Assembly (NCBI GenBank): GCA_903813345.2
Contig: CAIIXF020000010.1
Span: forward strand, 31,180,828-31,244,827
DNA: 64,000 nt
DNA from: Owenia fusiformis
Taxonomy: Eukaryota > Annelida > Polychaeta > Sabellida > Oweniidae
Direction of reading: 5' to 3'
The notes under the pieces are model-generated. The model worked only from the letters and a program-made list of their open reading frames with translations. It was not told the origin of the DNA and ran no database searches. Shown here one piece after another: positions 46,201 through 58,600 of this stretch. The translations under genes were made by a program, and so were the position numbers. The first letter of the stretch is position 1, and every line of letters begins with the position of its first letter.

Positions 46201-49200
46201 AAAAAGAAGCATTGTTTTCACCAGAAAATTTAATAATACCATAATTTTGGTTGCATCAATATGATTGTGTTCCAATTACTGAGATGCGAGAAGGTAGTTA
46301 CCGATTTCACCACTGGCTATTTTTGGAGAAATAACATGGCAGGGCAGGATATTACAAAGTTCCCTTAACTTCAATATTTATCAGTTTGAGTGGTTCACCA
46401 TTCATATTACCCTTATGTAACAGATAGTTATGCAAATTAAAATATCTCCAGTAAAAGAAAATATTATCTGCCCGACAAGAAAATATAATTCACTCAGTGA
46501 TTTTACAACATGGGGTCTTCGGGGAATCTCCCTGACCTAGAAGTCACCTTTTCAAAGAAAATTAAATTTTCAAGTTGACACACTCTTTTGAGATGTGATT
46601 TTACATGTTGATTCCAAATATGACATCAGTTTGATCGAATTTTTGAATTTTTAATGACCTAAACCAAGATTGTTTCTACTTGCATCTAGTATTATATTCA
46701 TTAGTTATTCTAGTAGAACATGAAAACTTCTTCAATGTAGAAGTAGGCTTAGCCTTGGCAAAGACGGTATTTTTTTACTTACATGATTATTAAACTCATT
46801 TTTACCATATTTACCCGCATAAACAAAGCAAACTACCCAACTATGACTTGAAATTCAAATACCTGATCTAGTGTTTCTTCAGAGTTACAAAATGTTATTT
46901 AATCAAATGTACATTGGAATGTAAGCAGCAGTTGTTTATATAAATTGAATTTGCGATTCGATGATGATTTAAAACTGAATTTGTGATGAAAATCTACGAA
47001 GACCTAATCTATGTAGCCGTCGATCTGCTTCAGTTATTGATCTGAATCTCCTCCAAAATCTAGCTATCATGTTTGATCATTTCAGCGATCTTTTCTACAG
47101 TTCTTGTTGAAATCTCCATGTAGCTGATTGATACTCCGGTATCCTCTAAACTCTTAACTGATATTGATCTGATAAAATATTTGTATTTACATTATAAATT
47201 GTGCAAGATTTGTTCGTGAAAAGTGTACTTGTTTTGTCCATGCATAATAATAATGAGCTAACGCCGCAGTGCAGTCGTTGATTGATTAAATTTACCCACA
47301 TGAAAATTGGGTCAGCAAAGCATGTGGCTTTCTCAAGATAAGTTAAAGAGACTGACTTGGGAAGGCTAAAATAGGCTTACTTACCTTCACTTTTACATTT
47401 TTATACGCAGTCTTTGAAGTTTTATTGGTATTTCTGTATGCCTCCAGTTCTCTTTTCAGTCTCTCATTTTCTGCTCTTAGCATCTTCACCTCTTCATTAT
47501 CATCCTTCATACTCTTGACAACATTCCTCATCTCATTCATCTCATGTAGGATCAACTGATCTTTAATGAAATTAATACTTAAATTAAATTGGTTAAATTT
47601 TTAATTCTTTACAATTTATTATGCTGCAAAAAAAAGCTGCTGCTGAAAGCATGATTATTTACTCAATTCATGAGGTGAAAGTCTACCCGAGTATATACAA
47701 CCTACCGCTGAGTAAGACACGCATACCACCAATCCAATGTTTGGTAAACTACATCTCATAGGAAATGGACAATAAATGTAATATTACGCCACTATCAATT
47801 CCCTTGGATGGTTAGAATCGTTACTAAGATGTTCTAGCTAGGGCTGTGCCGGAACCGGTTCGGACGGTTCGGAATCGGAACCGGAACTTGGTCTCACGGA
47901 ATCGGAACTTTCGGAACCCCTTTTGGTTCACAAATGAAAATAATTATGTATGAGTGAGTTCGACGGCGATCATGACGATATCGTCGTCCAAGTTTGTCAG
48001 AACGAATACGAAACTACTCGAGGAAAATCTGTCATGGGGAAGATAATTTCTTCTAAATCAATTAATCTGATATTGTAAGAGTTAAAATGTAATTAATTAA
48101 CGCTGTTAGATTGTAAGACGTCATGGAAAAGTAAATTTATTCATTTATCTATGAGTATTTTCGCCCCGTCGATTCCTACTTCCAATGAAATCCGAAGGTC
48201 AAAGTTCGTAAAACAAAACTTGATTTCTGTTGATTTCTCCGCTATTTATTTTGTTTATGCGAGTAATACACATGCAAATTGGATGTAGTTTGAAGGAAAA
48301 CATCACTGGAGGAACAATGGTCACGGATATTAACGATTCAAAGCAAGTACTAAGGTAAGGGTCCGATATTGTTCCGAAACCCTTCGGAACATGATATTAA
48401 AATTCCGAATTCCGGTATTTTAACAAAAGTCCGCGGTTCGGACCGATTCCGGTCGAATGGCACGGCCCTAGTTCTAGCAGGCGGAATTGGCCTAGAATTA
48501 TAGTTGAAATATTTTTATGTTCAAATTCAGAGATAAGTAAAACGTATAATGGTTTTCAGTTTGTTTTCTCATTCATATTCGCTTTATTTGATAACGAGAC
48601 ATACATTAGACATACCTGGGTCAGTAAATGCATGTCATATGCATAATATATTAAGTGTCAAACTATTAGGTCAAAATAGCATTTTTGAACAGCAAAATCT
48701 TCACATAAACTTTTTCCTAAAAGATTCGATATTATCAAACATCAGACCCGTTATGATCGATGAGCAATATTATAAAGATCCGAAAATATCTTGAGCAAAG
48801 GAACTCAGAATCTGAACATACAACGTTCACCGATGATTTCAATGATATGCAATGTATGGCAGTGAAACAAATGTGATATATTTGCACTAACTGCATCTTT
48901 GAATCAAATGGAGTAAATACAGCCATGGTTCTTACTTATTTAAGATGTGAAACATCATTCTAATATTTAGAAGTTGAATTTAGTAATTTGATAGTAAATA
49001 TTGCATAAAGTACTCATTATTCTGCAAACATGAGTGCTTGGAACAACAACTATATCCATTACAAACAATTCTGTGTTTTATCTATTTCTCATATTGAGAA
49101 ATTTTATATATAAACAGGAGTTTATTAACTTATCCCCCACATTTTCAGACATCTTCAGGTCTTTGCTCGGCGGCAGGTTGTATATACGCGGGTAGACTTT

Positions 49201-52200
49201 CCCATCGTGCAATTGTTCTCTGTATCAAAATTCAAGTTTGATCCTAAGTTTAGAAGGATTAATGATGCGTATCAGATAGAGCTGCTCAAAAGGAATTTTT
49301 CAGGAAATTTTACCTTCTCTGGTATTTTGGTATAGAGATTTAGGTAATCAGATTTTTTTTTGATAAACAAATAAAGGTCAAACGACAAGAACTGCATTGA
49401 TCCATGGCTTCACTCTTTATATGGGGACATGCCAAAAAGGTGCAAAATGTGTTATTCTCCACTATCATTTACATTTTAGCACTAAAGAGAAATTATTAAA
49501 TACAAAATTGTACTATATACAGTAATCACAACATATGTCAATGAAATTCTCAAGGGTTATAGTCATGTTAGGGTCTCTGTGCAATTTGGTAGTTTTCGCC
49601 AAAAAACAGAAGGCTTAGTGTCAGTGAGGGACCCCTAAATTTTATCAAAAAAATCTTACTTTTTTGTATACATACACAAAAATACCACAGATCATAAAAA
49701 AAATTTTGAGCCACCTTCTATCAGTAAAAGCGATTATGCTACTATTGAAAAACTCCAAGGTCAAAGGACGATGCCGAACATTGATCAAAATTGAAATAGG
49801 TGCAAGAGTTTGAGTCATGCAACTGTTAATGGACCAAAGACCAAAAAAGTTACATCCAACATGCATTAAAGAACAGTATACTTAATACATCCCTGATGGA
49901 ATGCGATATCATTGGGAGAAATAAACAAAAGCATCTTTCAGATTGAAATATTTATAGCACTTGCCAACGATACCTAATAGTTGCAAATTTTTGTCAAAGA
50001 AGTCAGCTTATCTATTGCTGAGAAAACCCTAGTCAAAAATCAGCTTACTTTTTTGGGACACCCAATACAAAATTTTCTCACACATTTCAACATGCAAGAA
50101 CAAGTCAATGTGAAAGGATTAGGTTGAAATGATTGTAGTTATTTTGTATGTCCACTTACTGTATTCTGAAGAGTGCCTTGAATTTGTATGACTTGTATTG
50201 GTAGAGAGATTACCATTCTCAGCATCCATTTGATGTTGGGGAAACAAATCTTCTGTGGTATGAGAATATTCGTGATTGCTGAAATAAAATAAGCATATTG
50301 ATTCATGCTTTGGCTGTAAGTATGCTTGTCATCATTAGTGGGTATGTTGACATGTCACTCAAAATGAAAGTTCGACAATAAGTCAACAACAATCTTGCAA
50401 TGACGGTATTTGGCATATTTTTTAATATTAAAATTAATGTCACAAACTGCATAAAATTATGCACCATAAATTATATTTACCAAAATGAATGTCTCCAAGG
50501 CCTCAGTGTATGCTTATCCATTGCCATAACTTTATTCTCTAGACCATCTAAATCATTTACTTATACAGTGCTTGCCAAACACTTCGGACTTCATACAAAA
50601 TCTATTCCTTTTCAAATGTGTGGCGATGATAAAGTTGTGAGGATATTTTGGCCAAGGACTTTGACAGTACAAAAATCACTTACTAAACACTGTGAATTCA
50701 CCAGCATTTTTACCCCAGAAAAGTATGATTTTTGCCTAAATTTATTGAGTATTTTACTTGCTTGTATGTGAGCCAATTCAAAAATTCAAGCATAATATTG
50801 TAAACAATAAACAAAAAACATGATTGCTCAATCACTGGTGATCTGCTCGATTACACTGGTTACCAAAATTTTCATGATAGAGGCAGAGGGGGAGAAACAC
50901 CAGGGTTCAAAGATGACATAAGCTTATAATGTAAATCTGTATTGAGATGACACGGTCGCTGATTGGTCAAAAGTCGACAAACAAATGACGTCATCAATGG
51001 CGGTTTCAAAGTTTTCGAAATACGCTTCGAATAATATTATGTTCATTTCTGGCGTGTTAACCAATATCATAGCTTCTCATTTCACATCAAGATAAAGAAA
51101 GGTGTACGGAATATGCCTATATCAATTATAACATCCCATCGAAGTGTAGTATTTGATAACTAGCCGATGAAAATTCAAAAAACAAAGGTGGTAAGCAAGA
51201 GAGGTAATTATGTCTGTCATCTTGAAACTCTGGGGCTTTCCCTCCTCTTTGATAGAGGCAATGCTGTCCCGGAAGTAAACATGAGAAAAATGGAAAAGTC
51301 CAAAAAGCATTGACACAAATTTCAATCAAGTTCTGTGCTCATGCTTCATCATGAACAAAACAAAGCTGATATGGTTTCATTGAAATGTGTGTTCTAACCT
51401 CTCTCTAGAGGGTATGTAAGACTCCCCAATCTTCAGGTAAATCCTATTTTTCAAGTTCTAACCACGCACGAAATAGTCATATACTAGGCTACAGGCCTTG
51501 TGCCTATTAGGGGTACCGCGAGCGCTCGAGTGCTCGAGCGCTCGAGCAATTCACCTCCGATACGAGCTGTATCGATACATAAAATGAATATCGGTCGTAT
51601 CGTTTTTTGACCGGAAGTCCCTTCTTGAAGGGAAAAAATTGGCGCTTAATGATGACAGACAGTCATAGTATTACATATCTTGCTTGCCACCTTCGTTTGC
51701 CCCTCTAGTTCCCGAATACCACACGTCGTTAAGATGTTTTAATCGATGTTAGCATATTTTACACCTTTCTTTGTCGTGATGTGAAATAAACGTAATAAGG
51801 CTGAAGTACTTCCGGCTTTACAAGTTTGAAAAATTAAATAAGGTTCAGTTTTACTTCAATTTACGATGTATCATTGTATCGTATCGTTCGTATCGTATCG
51901 TGAGGTAAGTATCGTAGATACGTATCGATATTCAATTTCTCGTATCGTGGTACCCCTAGTGCCTATACCCACCCAACTGGAGAGTGGTTGCACAAGTCAA
52001 CAAAATACCCCATAAATGGGGTTATTTTGAGGTTTTTTGATATTGAGGACATTTGTTGAAACATGACAGAGAAAACATTAGCCTATATTTACCTAAAGCT
52101 CAGATTCCTCCCCTGAATGGTGGGCCTTGAGTGCATGGAATTATCGTTAATCTGAGAAAGATATGGTGTTGTCTGACTCTGGCCTTGACTTGGCCTAGAA

Positions 52201-52325
52201 TTACCAAGAATTTGGTACTGGCGTTCTTCTTCTTCGCCTGATGGTGATTGTACAATTTCGTTTAAGACGCTACTCACACTCATCCGCCTTCTAGGACTTC
52301 TAGGATTTGAACTTCTTATACTCAT
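37210..52325 (-). CDS. C14orf93-like coiled-coil protein, complete seven-exon gene
   Basis: Exons joined by GT-AG sites in consistent phase: 52093-52325, 50160-50278, 47385-47560, 44223-44278, 43072-43175, 39276-39391 and 37210-37494; 362 residues, ATG at 52325, stop at 37210. Residues 1-117 are Ser/Asn-rich and look disordered (SPRRRMSVSS near the start). Residues ~118-170 form a heptad-like coiled coil (MLRAENERLKRELEAYR). The C-terminal 130 residues match what I recall of vertebrate C14orf93: DEERDLW, MSDEE, LRRPRWR and a final YRR...DRPLP. That family has no established biochemical role. No signal peptide or membrane segment is seen. The gene is head to head with the transposase-like gene, its introns hold several transposons, and a 99-bp satellite starts right after the stop. 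Exons are intact; the family call is from memory. Confidence 0.82.
37705..38585. repeat. 26-bp minisatellite, about 34 copies
   Basis: Units of the type GTAGATGTAAATGACAACC with ATACATT; common variants are AACCAGACATT and AGCCATACATT. It lies in the last intron of the C14orf93-like gene. Because 26 is not a multiple of 3, all three minus frames read through the same repeat and stay open (up to 338 codons); these are not genes. Confidence 0.95.
38645..39014. repeat. Interspersed repeat, shortened copy
   Basis: Starts ACTAGAAAACAACAATGC and ends TTCATTTGATGGGATAA; same family and orientation as 7884-8749 but without most internal units. Confidence 0.7.
39392..41874. other. Intron 5 of the C14orf93-like gene, no further gene recognised
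   Basis: AT-rich. The 94-codon plus frame at 39854-40138 and the opposed frames at 41383-41880 show no domain. The whole intron runs from 39392 to 43071. Confidence 0.5.
41875..42367. mobile_element. 493-bp MITE with TA target duplication
   Basis: Inverted ends CTGTAGATTGGGTTAATTTG and CAAATTAACCCAATCTACAG are flanked by TA on both sides. The TTTGGCG / CGCCAAA words repeat just inside both ends. The TA duplication fits Tc1/mariner or pogo; no coding capacity. Confidence 0.88.
42368..43071. other. Intronic DNA, nothing recognised
   Basis: AT-rich sequence between the TA-type MITE and exon 5 of the C14orf93-like gene; no supported feature. Confidence 0.45.
44444..44941. mobile_element. TIR element, copy A (right end missing)
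   Basis: Starts GGAAAGTCTACCCGCGTATA and aligns for about 500 bp with copy B (47675-48820, leaving out the nested hAT). After about 44940 the similarity ends and no right inverted end is found. In intron 3 of the C14orf93-like gene. Confidence 0.75.
44942..47384. other. Intron 3 sequence, no gene recognised
   Basis: AT-rich intronic DNA; no supported coding frame or boundary-defined repeat. Confidence 0.45.
47675..49203. mobile_element. TIR element, copy B, interrupted by a hAT element
   Basis: Left end GTGAAAGTCTACCCGAGTAT and right end ATACGCGGGTAGACTTTCCC are inverted repeats of at least 30 bp (GTATATACAACCT / AGGTTGTATATAC). The body matches copy A, but 632 bp of an hAT element is inserted at 47839. 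Without it the element is about 890 bp and non-coding. In intron 2 of the C14orf93-like gene. The target duplication is not clear. Confidence 0.8.
47839..48470. mobile_element. 632-bp hAT MITE nested in the TIR element
   Basis: Inverted ends TAGGGCTGTGCCGGAACCGG and, from the right, TAGGGCCGTGCCATTCGACC. Exact 8-bp duplications GTTCTAGC at 47831-47838 and 48471-48478. Copy A at 44444-44941 shows the empty site (GTTCCAGC once), confirming the insertion. No transposase frame. Confidence 0.95.
49204..50159. other. Intron 2 sequence, no gene recognised
   Basis: AT-rich. The 73-codon minus frame at 49645-49866 has no recognisable domain. Confidence 0.45.
50279..51507. other. Intron 1 of the C14orf93-like gene
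   Basis: Contains a CRE-type palindrome TGACGTCA at 50986-50993 next to GATTGGTC and ATGGCGG words, inside a segment (about 50945-51225) related to 15340-15560; probably an old repeat carrying promoter-like words. Plus frame 50400-50771 has no known domain. Confidence 0.4.
51508..51958. mobile_element. 451-bp hAT MITE with 8-bp TSD
   Basis: Inverted ends TAGGGGTACC and GGTACCCCTA, with exact 8-bp duplications GTGCCTAT at 51500-51507 and 51959-51966. The interior has CTCGAGCG-type repeats at the left (51522-51546) and GTATCGTATCG runs at the right. Non-coding. In intron 1 of the C14orf93-like gene. Confidence 0.93.
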
Positions 52326-52686
52326 TATGTATTTGTACTATTCTAAATGTAATGGAGTTGTCTCGAGTAAGAAAAAAGTTAGAAAATAGTAATGATTCTG
52401 CGGGACCAGAAGCACACGTCTTTCACTTTCGCGCTCAAAATGGCCGTTAAAAAAGATAGTGGATTGTTTCGTAAAATATGATTTGAGTCAATTTTTATGT
52501 TTGAAGATGATATTTATACATATATAGCTTAACAAAAAATAAATAGACTTTACTGGATTATTTGTTGTAATTATGACGAAATCTAAACTCAACTGCAATA
52601 TGATAACGTTGATTACCAAACTAACTCCTAACTCTTCATAAATTCAAAATGTCGACTGTGCACGCTTGTAACTCACCGTCTCAGCA
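52326..52686. promoter_or_regulatory. Bidirectional promoter between the C14orf93-like and Tnp2-like genes
   Basis: Only 361 bp separate the two divergent start codons. The region contains an exact E2F-type word TTTCGCGC (52427-52434) followed by AAAATGGCCG (52437-52446), which is close to a YY1 site. No TATA box at a fixed place. Shared control is inferred from the spacing. Confidence 0.6.
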
Positions 52687-52690
52687 ATGA
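52649..52690 (+). CDS. Short upstream ORF overlapping the Tnp2-like start codon
   Basis: Thirteen codons from the ATG at 52649 end in a TGA (52688-52690) that overlaps the main ATG at 52687 as ATGA. Such an arrangement can reduce translation of the main ORF or feed it by reinitiation. Whether it is in the transcript depends on an unknown start site. Confidence 0.45.
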   Translation: MSTVHACNSPSQQ

Positions 52691-55600
52691 ATTTGAATAA
52701 ATCCGCTTATAAAGATAGGTTGCGCAAATGTGAACATTGCAATACTCTTATTTCTAAAACTGCTTACTATAGGCATAAACTAAAATATTTCGATAATGTT
52801 TCAAATCGTTGGACGAAGGAAAGCCACGTTGAGAAATCCAAAGAAAACCCAAACTTGGAGCCTGAAGGGCCGAGCGAATGTGACCAGACGAGAGACCAAA
52901 CCCCACCAACATTGTAAGTGTCGCAATATAGTAAAAAGTTTTTCATCATGATCTTTCTTGAAATTTCTGAACATACAAAGCTACCTTTAGCACCCTTGGT
53001 AGAGACCCTATCTGTTGCAAGACTAACGCCTGGCGTAACCGTCACCATGTTATTCAGTGTTTTTTAAGTAGCGCAAGGATCCTGCCATGACGGTGGTAAT
53101 GTTATCGTGAAAGCCTGGTATAACTGCGATAATGCTGTATTATATTGCAATGCCTTCCATGACCGTGATAATGTAATATAGTTCTACAAGGCTTTGTATG
53201 ACTGTGACAATGTAATATAGTATTGCAAGTTCAGGTATGAGAGTGGTAATGTAGAAATTTACGATTAGGACTGCTATAACCGTGACAATGTGTATTGCAA
53301 AGCCTGGCATGACCGTGGCAATGTAATATAGTACTGCAAGGCCTTGCATGGCCGTGACAATGTAATATAGTATTGCAAGGCTTGGTATGACCGCCGTGGC
53401 AATGTGATATAATATTCCAAGTTCGGGTATGAGAGTGGTAATGTAGAAATTTATGATTGCTATAAGTGACCATGACAATGTGTTTTTGAAAACCTGGCAT
53501 GACCGTGACAATGTATTATGGGATCACAAAGCCTGGTTTGACCGTGACAATGTAATATAGTATTGCAAGGCCATGTATGAGGGTGGTAATGTAGAAATTT
53601 ATGCTTAGTCCTAGTATGACCGTTATAATGTATTGCAATGACTAGTAAATATGTACAGTTGGGGACAAAAATAAATGACAGGTCGATTTTCGATCACCAT
53701 TTCCTAATTATGGTGGTCTTTTGTATAATCTCATCCACTGATTCATGGCCTCTTGTAAATTCTCTTATTTTTAACATGGGAAATCCTCACTTCAGCAAAT
53801 CCACCTGTCATTTATTTATGTCCCCAACTGTATGACATAATGCCAGGAATATCCTTAACAATTTTATGTGATCGGCATTTCAACTAAACAGTTTAATACT
53901 ATGATCATGGTGTTTAACTACCTTAATCATGTCAAAATCAAAATTACTACTATTCATTAATATTCACATTCGCTTATAAACCACAATAAAGGCTACGGTG
54001 TCGCCAGGCTTCCACGATAACACTTCCAGGGTCATGACAGGCCTTGCAATATAATACAGCATTGTCACGGTTAATAACACTACCACGGTCATGGCAGGAT
54101 CCTTGCGCTACTTAAAAAACACTGATTAACATGGTGACGGTTGTGGCAGGCGTAAGTCTTGCAATAGATAGCATGTGCCTTGGTATACGCAGCTAACGAA
54201 AATTGACCGGTACGGGTCAAAAACTACAAAACAAACTAAAATATACAAAAGTTTGGACATGTATTAATGTTTCTATTTTTACATATACTGCTTCAATATG
54301 GTCCTTTGATTGCTTATTTTTTGAATTCAAAGTAGTTACTAACATTCAAAATTCTACTGTATATTTGCACATAACCATCTTTAGATAGCATATGTTGATA
54401 TTCTTAGCCGATGTTAAAGGTATTTTTACAAAAATGTAAGAGATCTTGGAAACATTTACCCTACTTCAATCGATGCAGAACATTCTAAAGTATCGTTTTC
54501 CTGACCATATCATACAATCCAGCGTAGGGAGACAGTGTAATTGATGAAAAATGTATTTGGAACTTGTTATTTGGGGCAATCTGCGAGAGATTTGCTTTTT
54601 ACTTGATTCGGTTTTTCATAAAAGAAGGACTTCATTCCCATGATTCAAAGTGCTTTTCTGCTATCGGTTTGGTTTAAGTTTGTACAACACACGTCTACAA
54701 ATCTGGGGCATGTGTATATTATGACATTACATTTGTTTTGGGTGTGTACTTTTTGTTTTGACACTAAACAAATATATTCCCGCACAATATGGTGCATCAT
54801 AGGTAGGGACTGCTGTGAAATAATGAATGTGACATGTATTTCAAATTAAATGTTCTTATAAGTTATTAATTGCGCATGCGTTATAATAATTTGAACTAAT
54901 TAAATCGCTGGATTTAATGGGCATGCGCTATAAACGGAACCAAAAAATGGAATCTCGCGCAGATTGCCTCTAGTAGTCTGACCAGGAAGTCTTGCCAATG
55001 CGCATGCGTGTAACAGGAAGCGTAAATCTCATGGCATGGAGGCGCATTACCCGACTTCCTGAAAAGCCATCTTGAAAATGATCAACTTTTCAACATTTTT
55101 CGTCAATATATTTATTCTTCCACTCCGGATAGCCCGATATGGTTAGAAAAAAATGATACTTTAGAATGTTTTGCATCGAATGAAGTAAGGTAAATGTTTT
55201 CCAAGATTACTTTAGAATGTTATGCATCGACTGAAGTACGGTACATGTTTCCAAGATTTCTTACATTTTTACAAAAGACCTTTTTAAAGGACTGGGAATA
55301 TCAACTTATGCAAAGCTATCTCTCAGGGGATAGCTTTGTGCAAACTAAGTAACATTAGGCTGTGTTTTTGACCTCTCATAGTTTTCAAGAGACTCACAAG
55401 ATTGCGAGTGCCATATTTCCTAAAAACATTTTTAAAAAAATTGCTATTGTATTTTTCTTCCTTTTCAAAACTGGAATGGATATTCCATTTATAACATAAC
55501 CTTTTTCATTGAGTTATATTTTAGACAAAATGTTTGTGCTGCGTGATATTTATTGCTTTGTTTAGATTGCTGGTACTATGCCTTCAATTATGTTGCTACA

Positions 55601-58600
55601 TTCTATCAAAATTGTATTATAGTAAAATTTTACTTTCAGAGACCACGTGGTTGAGGCAAACCTCTTGTTTAATCCGGAAAATGAAAGTGAAAGTGAGGCT
55701 GGGGATAAACCAGACAATGATATCGTTGTAAGTTTTCATAAGATTTTTACAGTTTTCAAGCTTGCATGGAACATAATCTTATAATTTCTAGAGGTGTCAC
55801 GGTTTCCCAATATTAGACCGAATTTCGGTCCAAATGCTTCAGTTCGAGACACGGGACAGAAATTCCTTCCCTAAAATGCATAAAAAGGTGTATAAATAGC
55901 GAAGAACACCTCCGATTGTTAGAGTATGATAAAGCTCAAACCATAGTTTCTGATAAATATTTCATGTCCACCATTTTTCTTGCCGGAACTACTTCCAGAC
56001 TTCCTGTAATCCTCATATAAGTTTTTGTGACTTCTCCAAGTGGCATGGATTATCACTAGTATAATTTATATATAACAGTATAATAATCATGATAGATACA
56101 TAATTGATGTTTTTTAAATGTAAACAATGGATACATGAGTGAGGATTATTTTGGACTAGAAAATAGTCCCAGCAAACAAAATGTTGGACATGAAATATTT
56201 AGAATTTACTTTGGTTTGAGCTTTATTATACTCTAACAATGCATGAAGTACACATTTTAATGCTCCTTCAGTGTTCCTTGGTAAGGTAAGATGATTTGTG
56301 GAAATTTTGGAGTCTTACAAATGTGTCTCCATTGCAGTCCTACTCCTTGAAATTTTAAAAAGTTATCCTCACTTCACGGTCTCCATGCTAGCTTTAGGGA
56401 CACATGCACCACCAATTCATCGTTAAAAAAATGCGTTTAAATGTGAAGCTTTCTTTGACACGTCTCTTTAGTCAGGAAATGCATCCACATATAAGGAAAA
56501 CAGAAAACAAAATCTTGTGACTTAGTCACGTTGACATCGGTTAGCCCGGTCAATAATGGGTCCGAAAGTTCACGATCATATATATATTCTCAATTTATAT
56601 TTGTGATAATTTACAAACAAAGGCGCGTTGGTTACTCATTGATGTTGATCATTGGCTTTCAAAAAGCCCATGTACTAGTATTTACTTATTTTACTATTTA
56701 TACATGTGCACAGATTCCCTTATAAATGTCAGTATAAATGTAAGCACATCTTCAATTCAACTAATTTATTATGAAAGAAATTCCCGGGAAAATGTCCAAA
56801 CATATTAATTTTCGTTCAATGTACTTTTTCAAAATGAGGCTATGACCTTTAGCAATAAGAACAAGTTTCATTTCTCTGCAAATTAAACTGGTTTTTTTAT
56901 CAAAATACAAAGTAAATTGAAAACCATTCAATGCAAAAAGTGCAGACATTTCATTACCTACATGGGGGCAATTTGTATTGTTTCAAGCAAAACGGGCTGG
57001 CATTTAGGATAATTAAAACTTTGATATTTTCAAACATTCTTTTTTTGCTTTGGTTATCAGTATTTTCTGTCAGACAAGTCTTTTGTGTGGCGGTGTTAAT
57101 TTATGAGTGGCGCAAAATAAATTGGCATGGCGCAGCCAAAATAAACGTGGGGCATTTTTCACACATGGAAAACATGGATAGGTGATGACAAATTTACCTT
57201 TCATTAGGTTGGGTATTCTCAACAAATAGGTGATTATAATTGAGTACTCACCATGAATTAATTCACAAAATATCACAAAATCAAAAATGACTTATGTCTG
57301 CACCATGCGCACATATATCCATTTATACCGATTATTTTTGCATAGCACTGTCTGTACAGGGTGAATTTACATAGAATAATACTTATTTATTGTCTGAACA
57401 ATGTGAAAGAATTATAAAAACAGGAGTCAAAAGAGTTCCTGATGATAATATACTGTTTTCAATATGCATTAATGAAGAGTCGTAAAATTTCACTGTGTTA
57501 ACCTTTTTCACATGTATTTTCAGGAAACTGAAATATGGGAAGATGAAGATCTTAATGAGGCAGAGGCTATCCTTGCTGATAGAGAGGCGGAAGTAGCAGA
57601 TGAAGAAACCGAAATAAAGAATGGCCATGCACTCATAAAGCTCATCACCTTCTTCATATTTATGTGGCAAAAAATGTACAATATTTCAAACAATGCTGTG
57701 GATCGGTTATTTGCCTTCATAAAATTGCTCTTCAGCACTATTGGACTGTATTATAACATTGAAGTGCTCGCGACACTATCTGATGAACTTCCTTCATCTA
57801 TAACAACTGCAAGGAAGCGTCTTGGAATTGATAGGGACGCTTTTATCAAATATGTTGTTTGCCCCTCGTGTCAACAGATATACAGATTTGAAGACTGTTA
57901 TACATATGACAATAGAAACCTTGTAGCGAAAACATGCCAATATATAAGATATCCCAACCATACACATTCATCACAAAGAAAAAGATGTGGTAGTCAGTTA
58001 TTGAAGAGAGTTGTGGGAAAGAAGACCAAACAGGTACAGAAAGTGTATCTTTACCCAATACGGGTTTTTTGCTACCAATCGCCAATAACTTCACTGAAAC
58101 GCCTGCTTAAATCTGAAGAATTTAAAAAACACTGCAATGAATGGCAGCATCTCGAGAAATCAGACAGGCTGTCTGATATTTATGATGGCAATGTTTGGAG
58201 GGAATTGGAGAAAGAAGGGTACTTCAGTATTTCTAACAATTTGGCATTCACCTTTAACCTGGACTGGTTTCAACCATTTGACCACACAATCCATTCAATA
58301 GGAGCTTATTACCTGATGATAAACAATTTACCCCATCACTTAAGGATAAAACCTGACAATTGTCTGATAGTTGGGCTCATGGAAGGGCCAGATGAACCCA
58401 AGAAAACAGTTAACCAATTCCTCTCTCCTCTGGTAGAAGATCTGAAAAAGTTGCAAGTTGGTGTGCACATCAAAGATAGCAGCACAGTGGGAAATATATA
58501 TCGAGGAGTACTCATTTGTGTGGCTAATGATATTCCAGCGTGTAGGAAATGTCTTGGATTTCTTGGACATTCTGCTAAGTTTGGTAAGCATAAGTTTACT

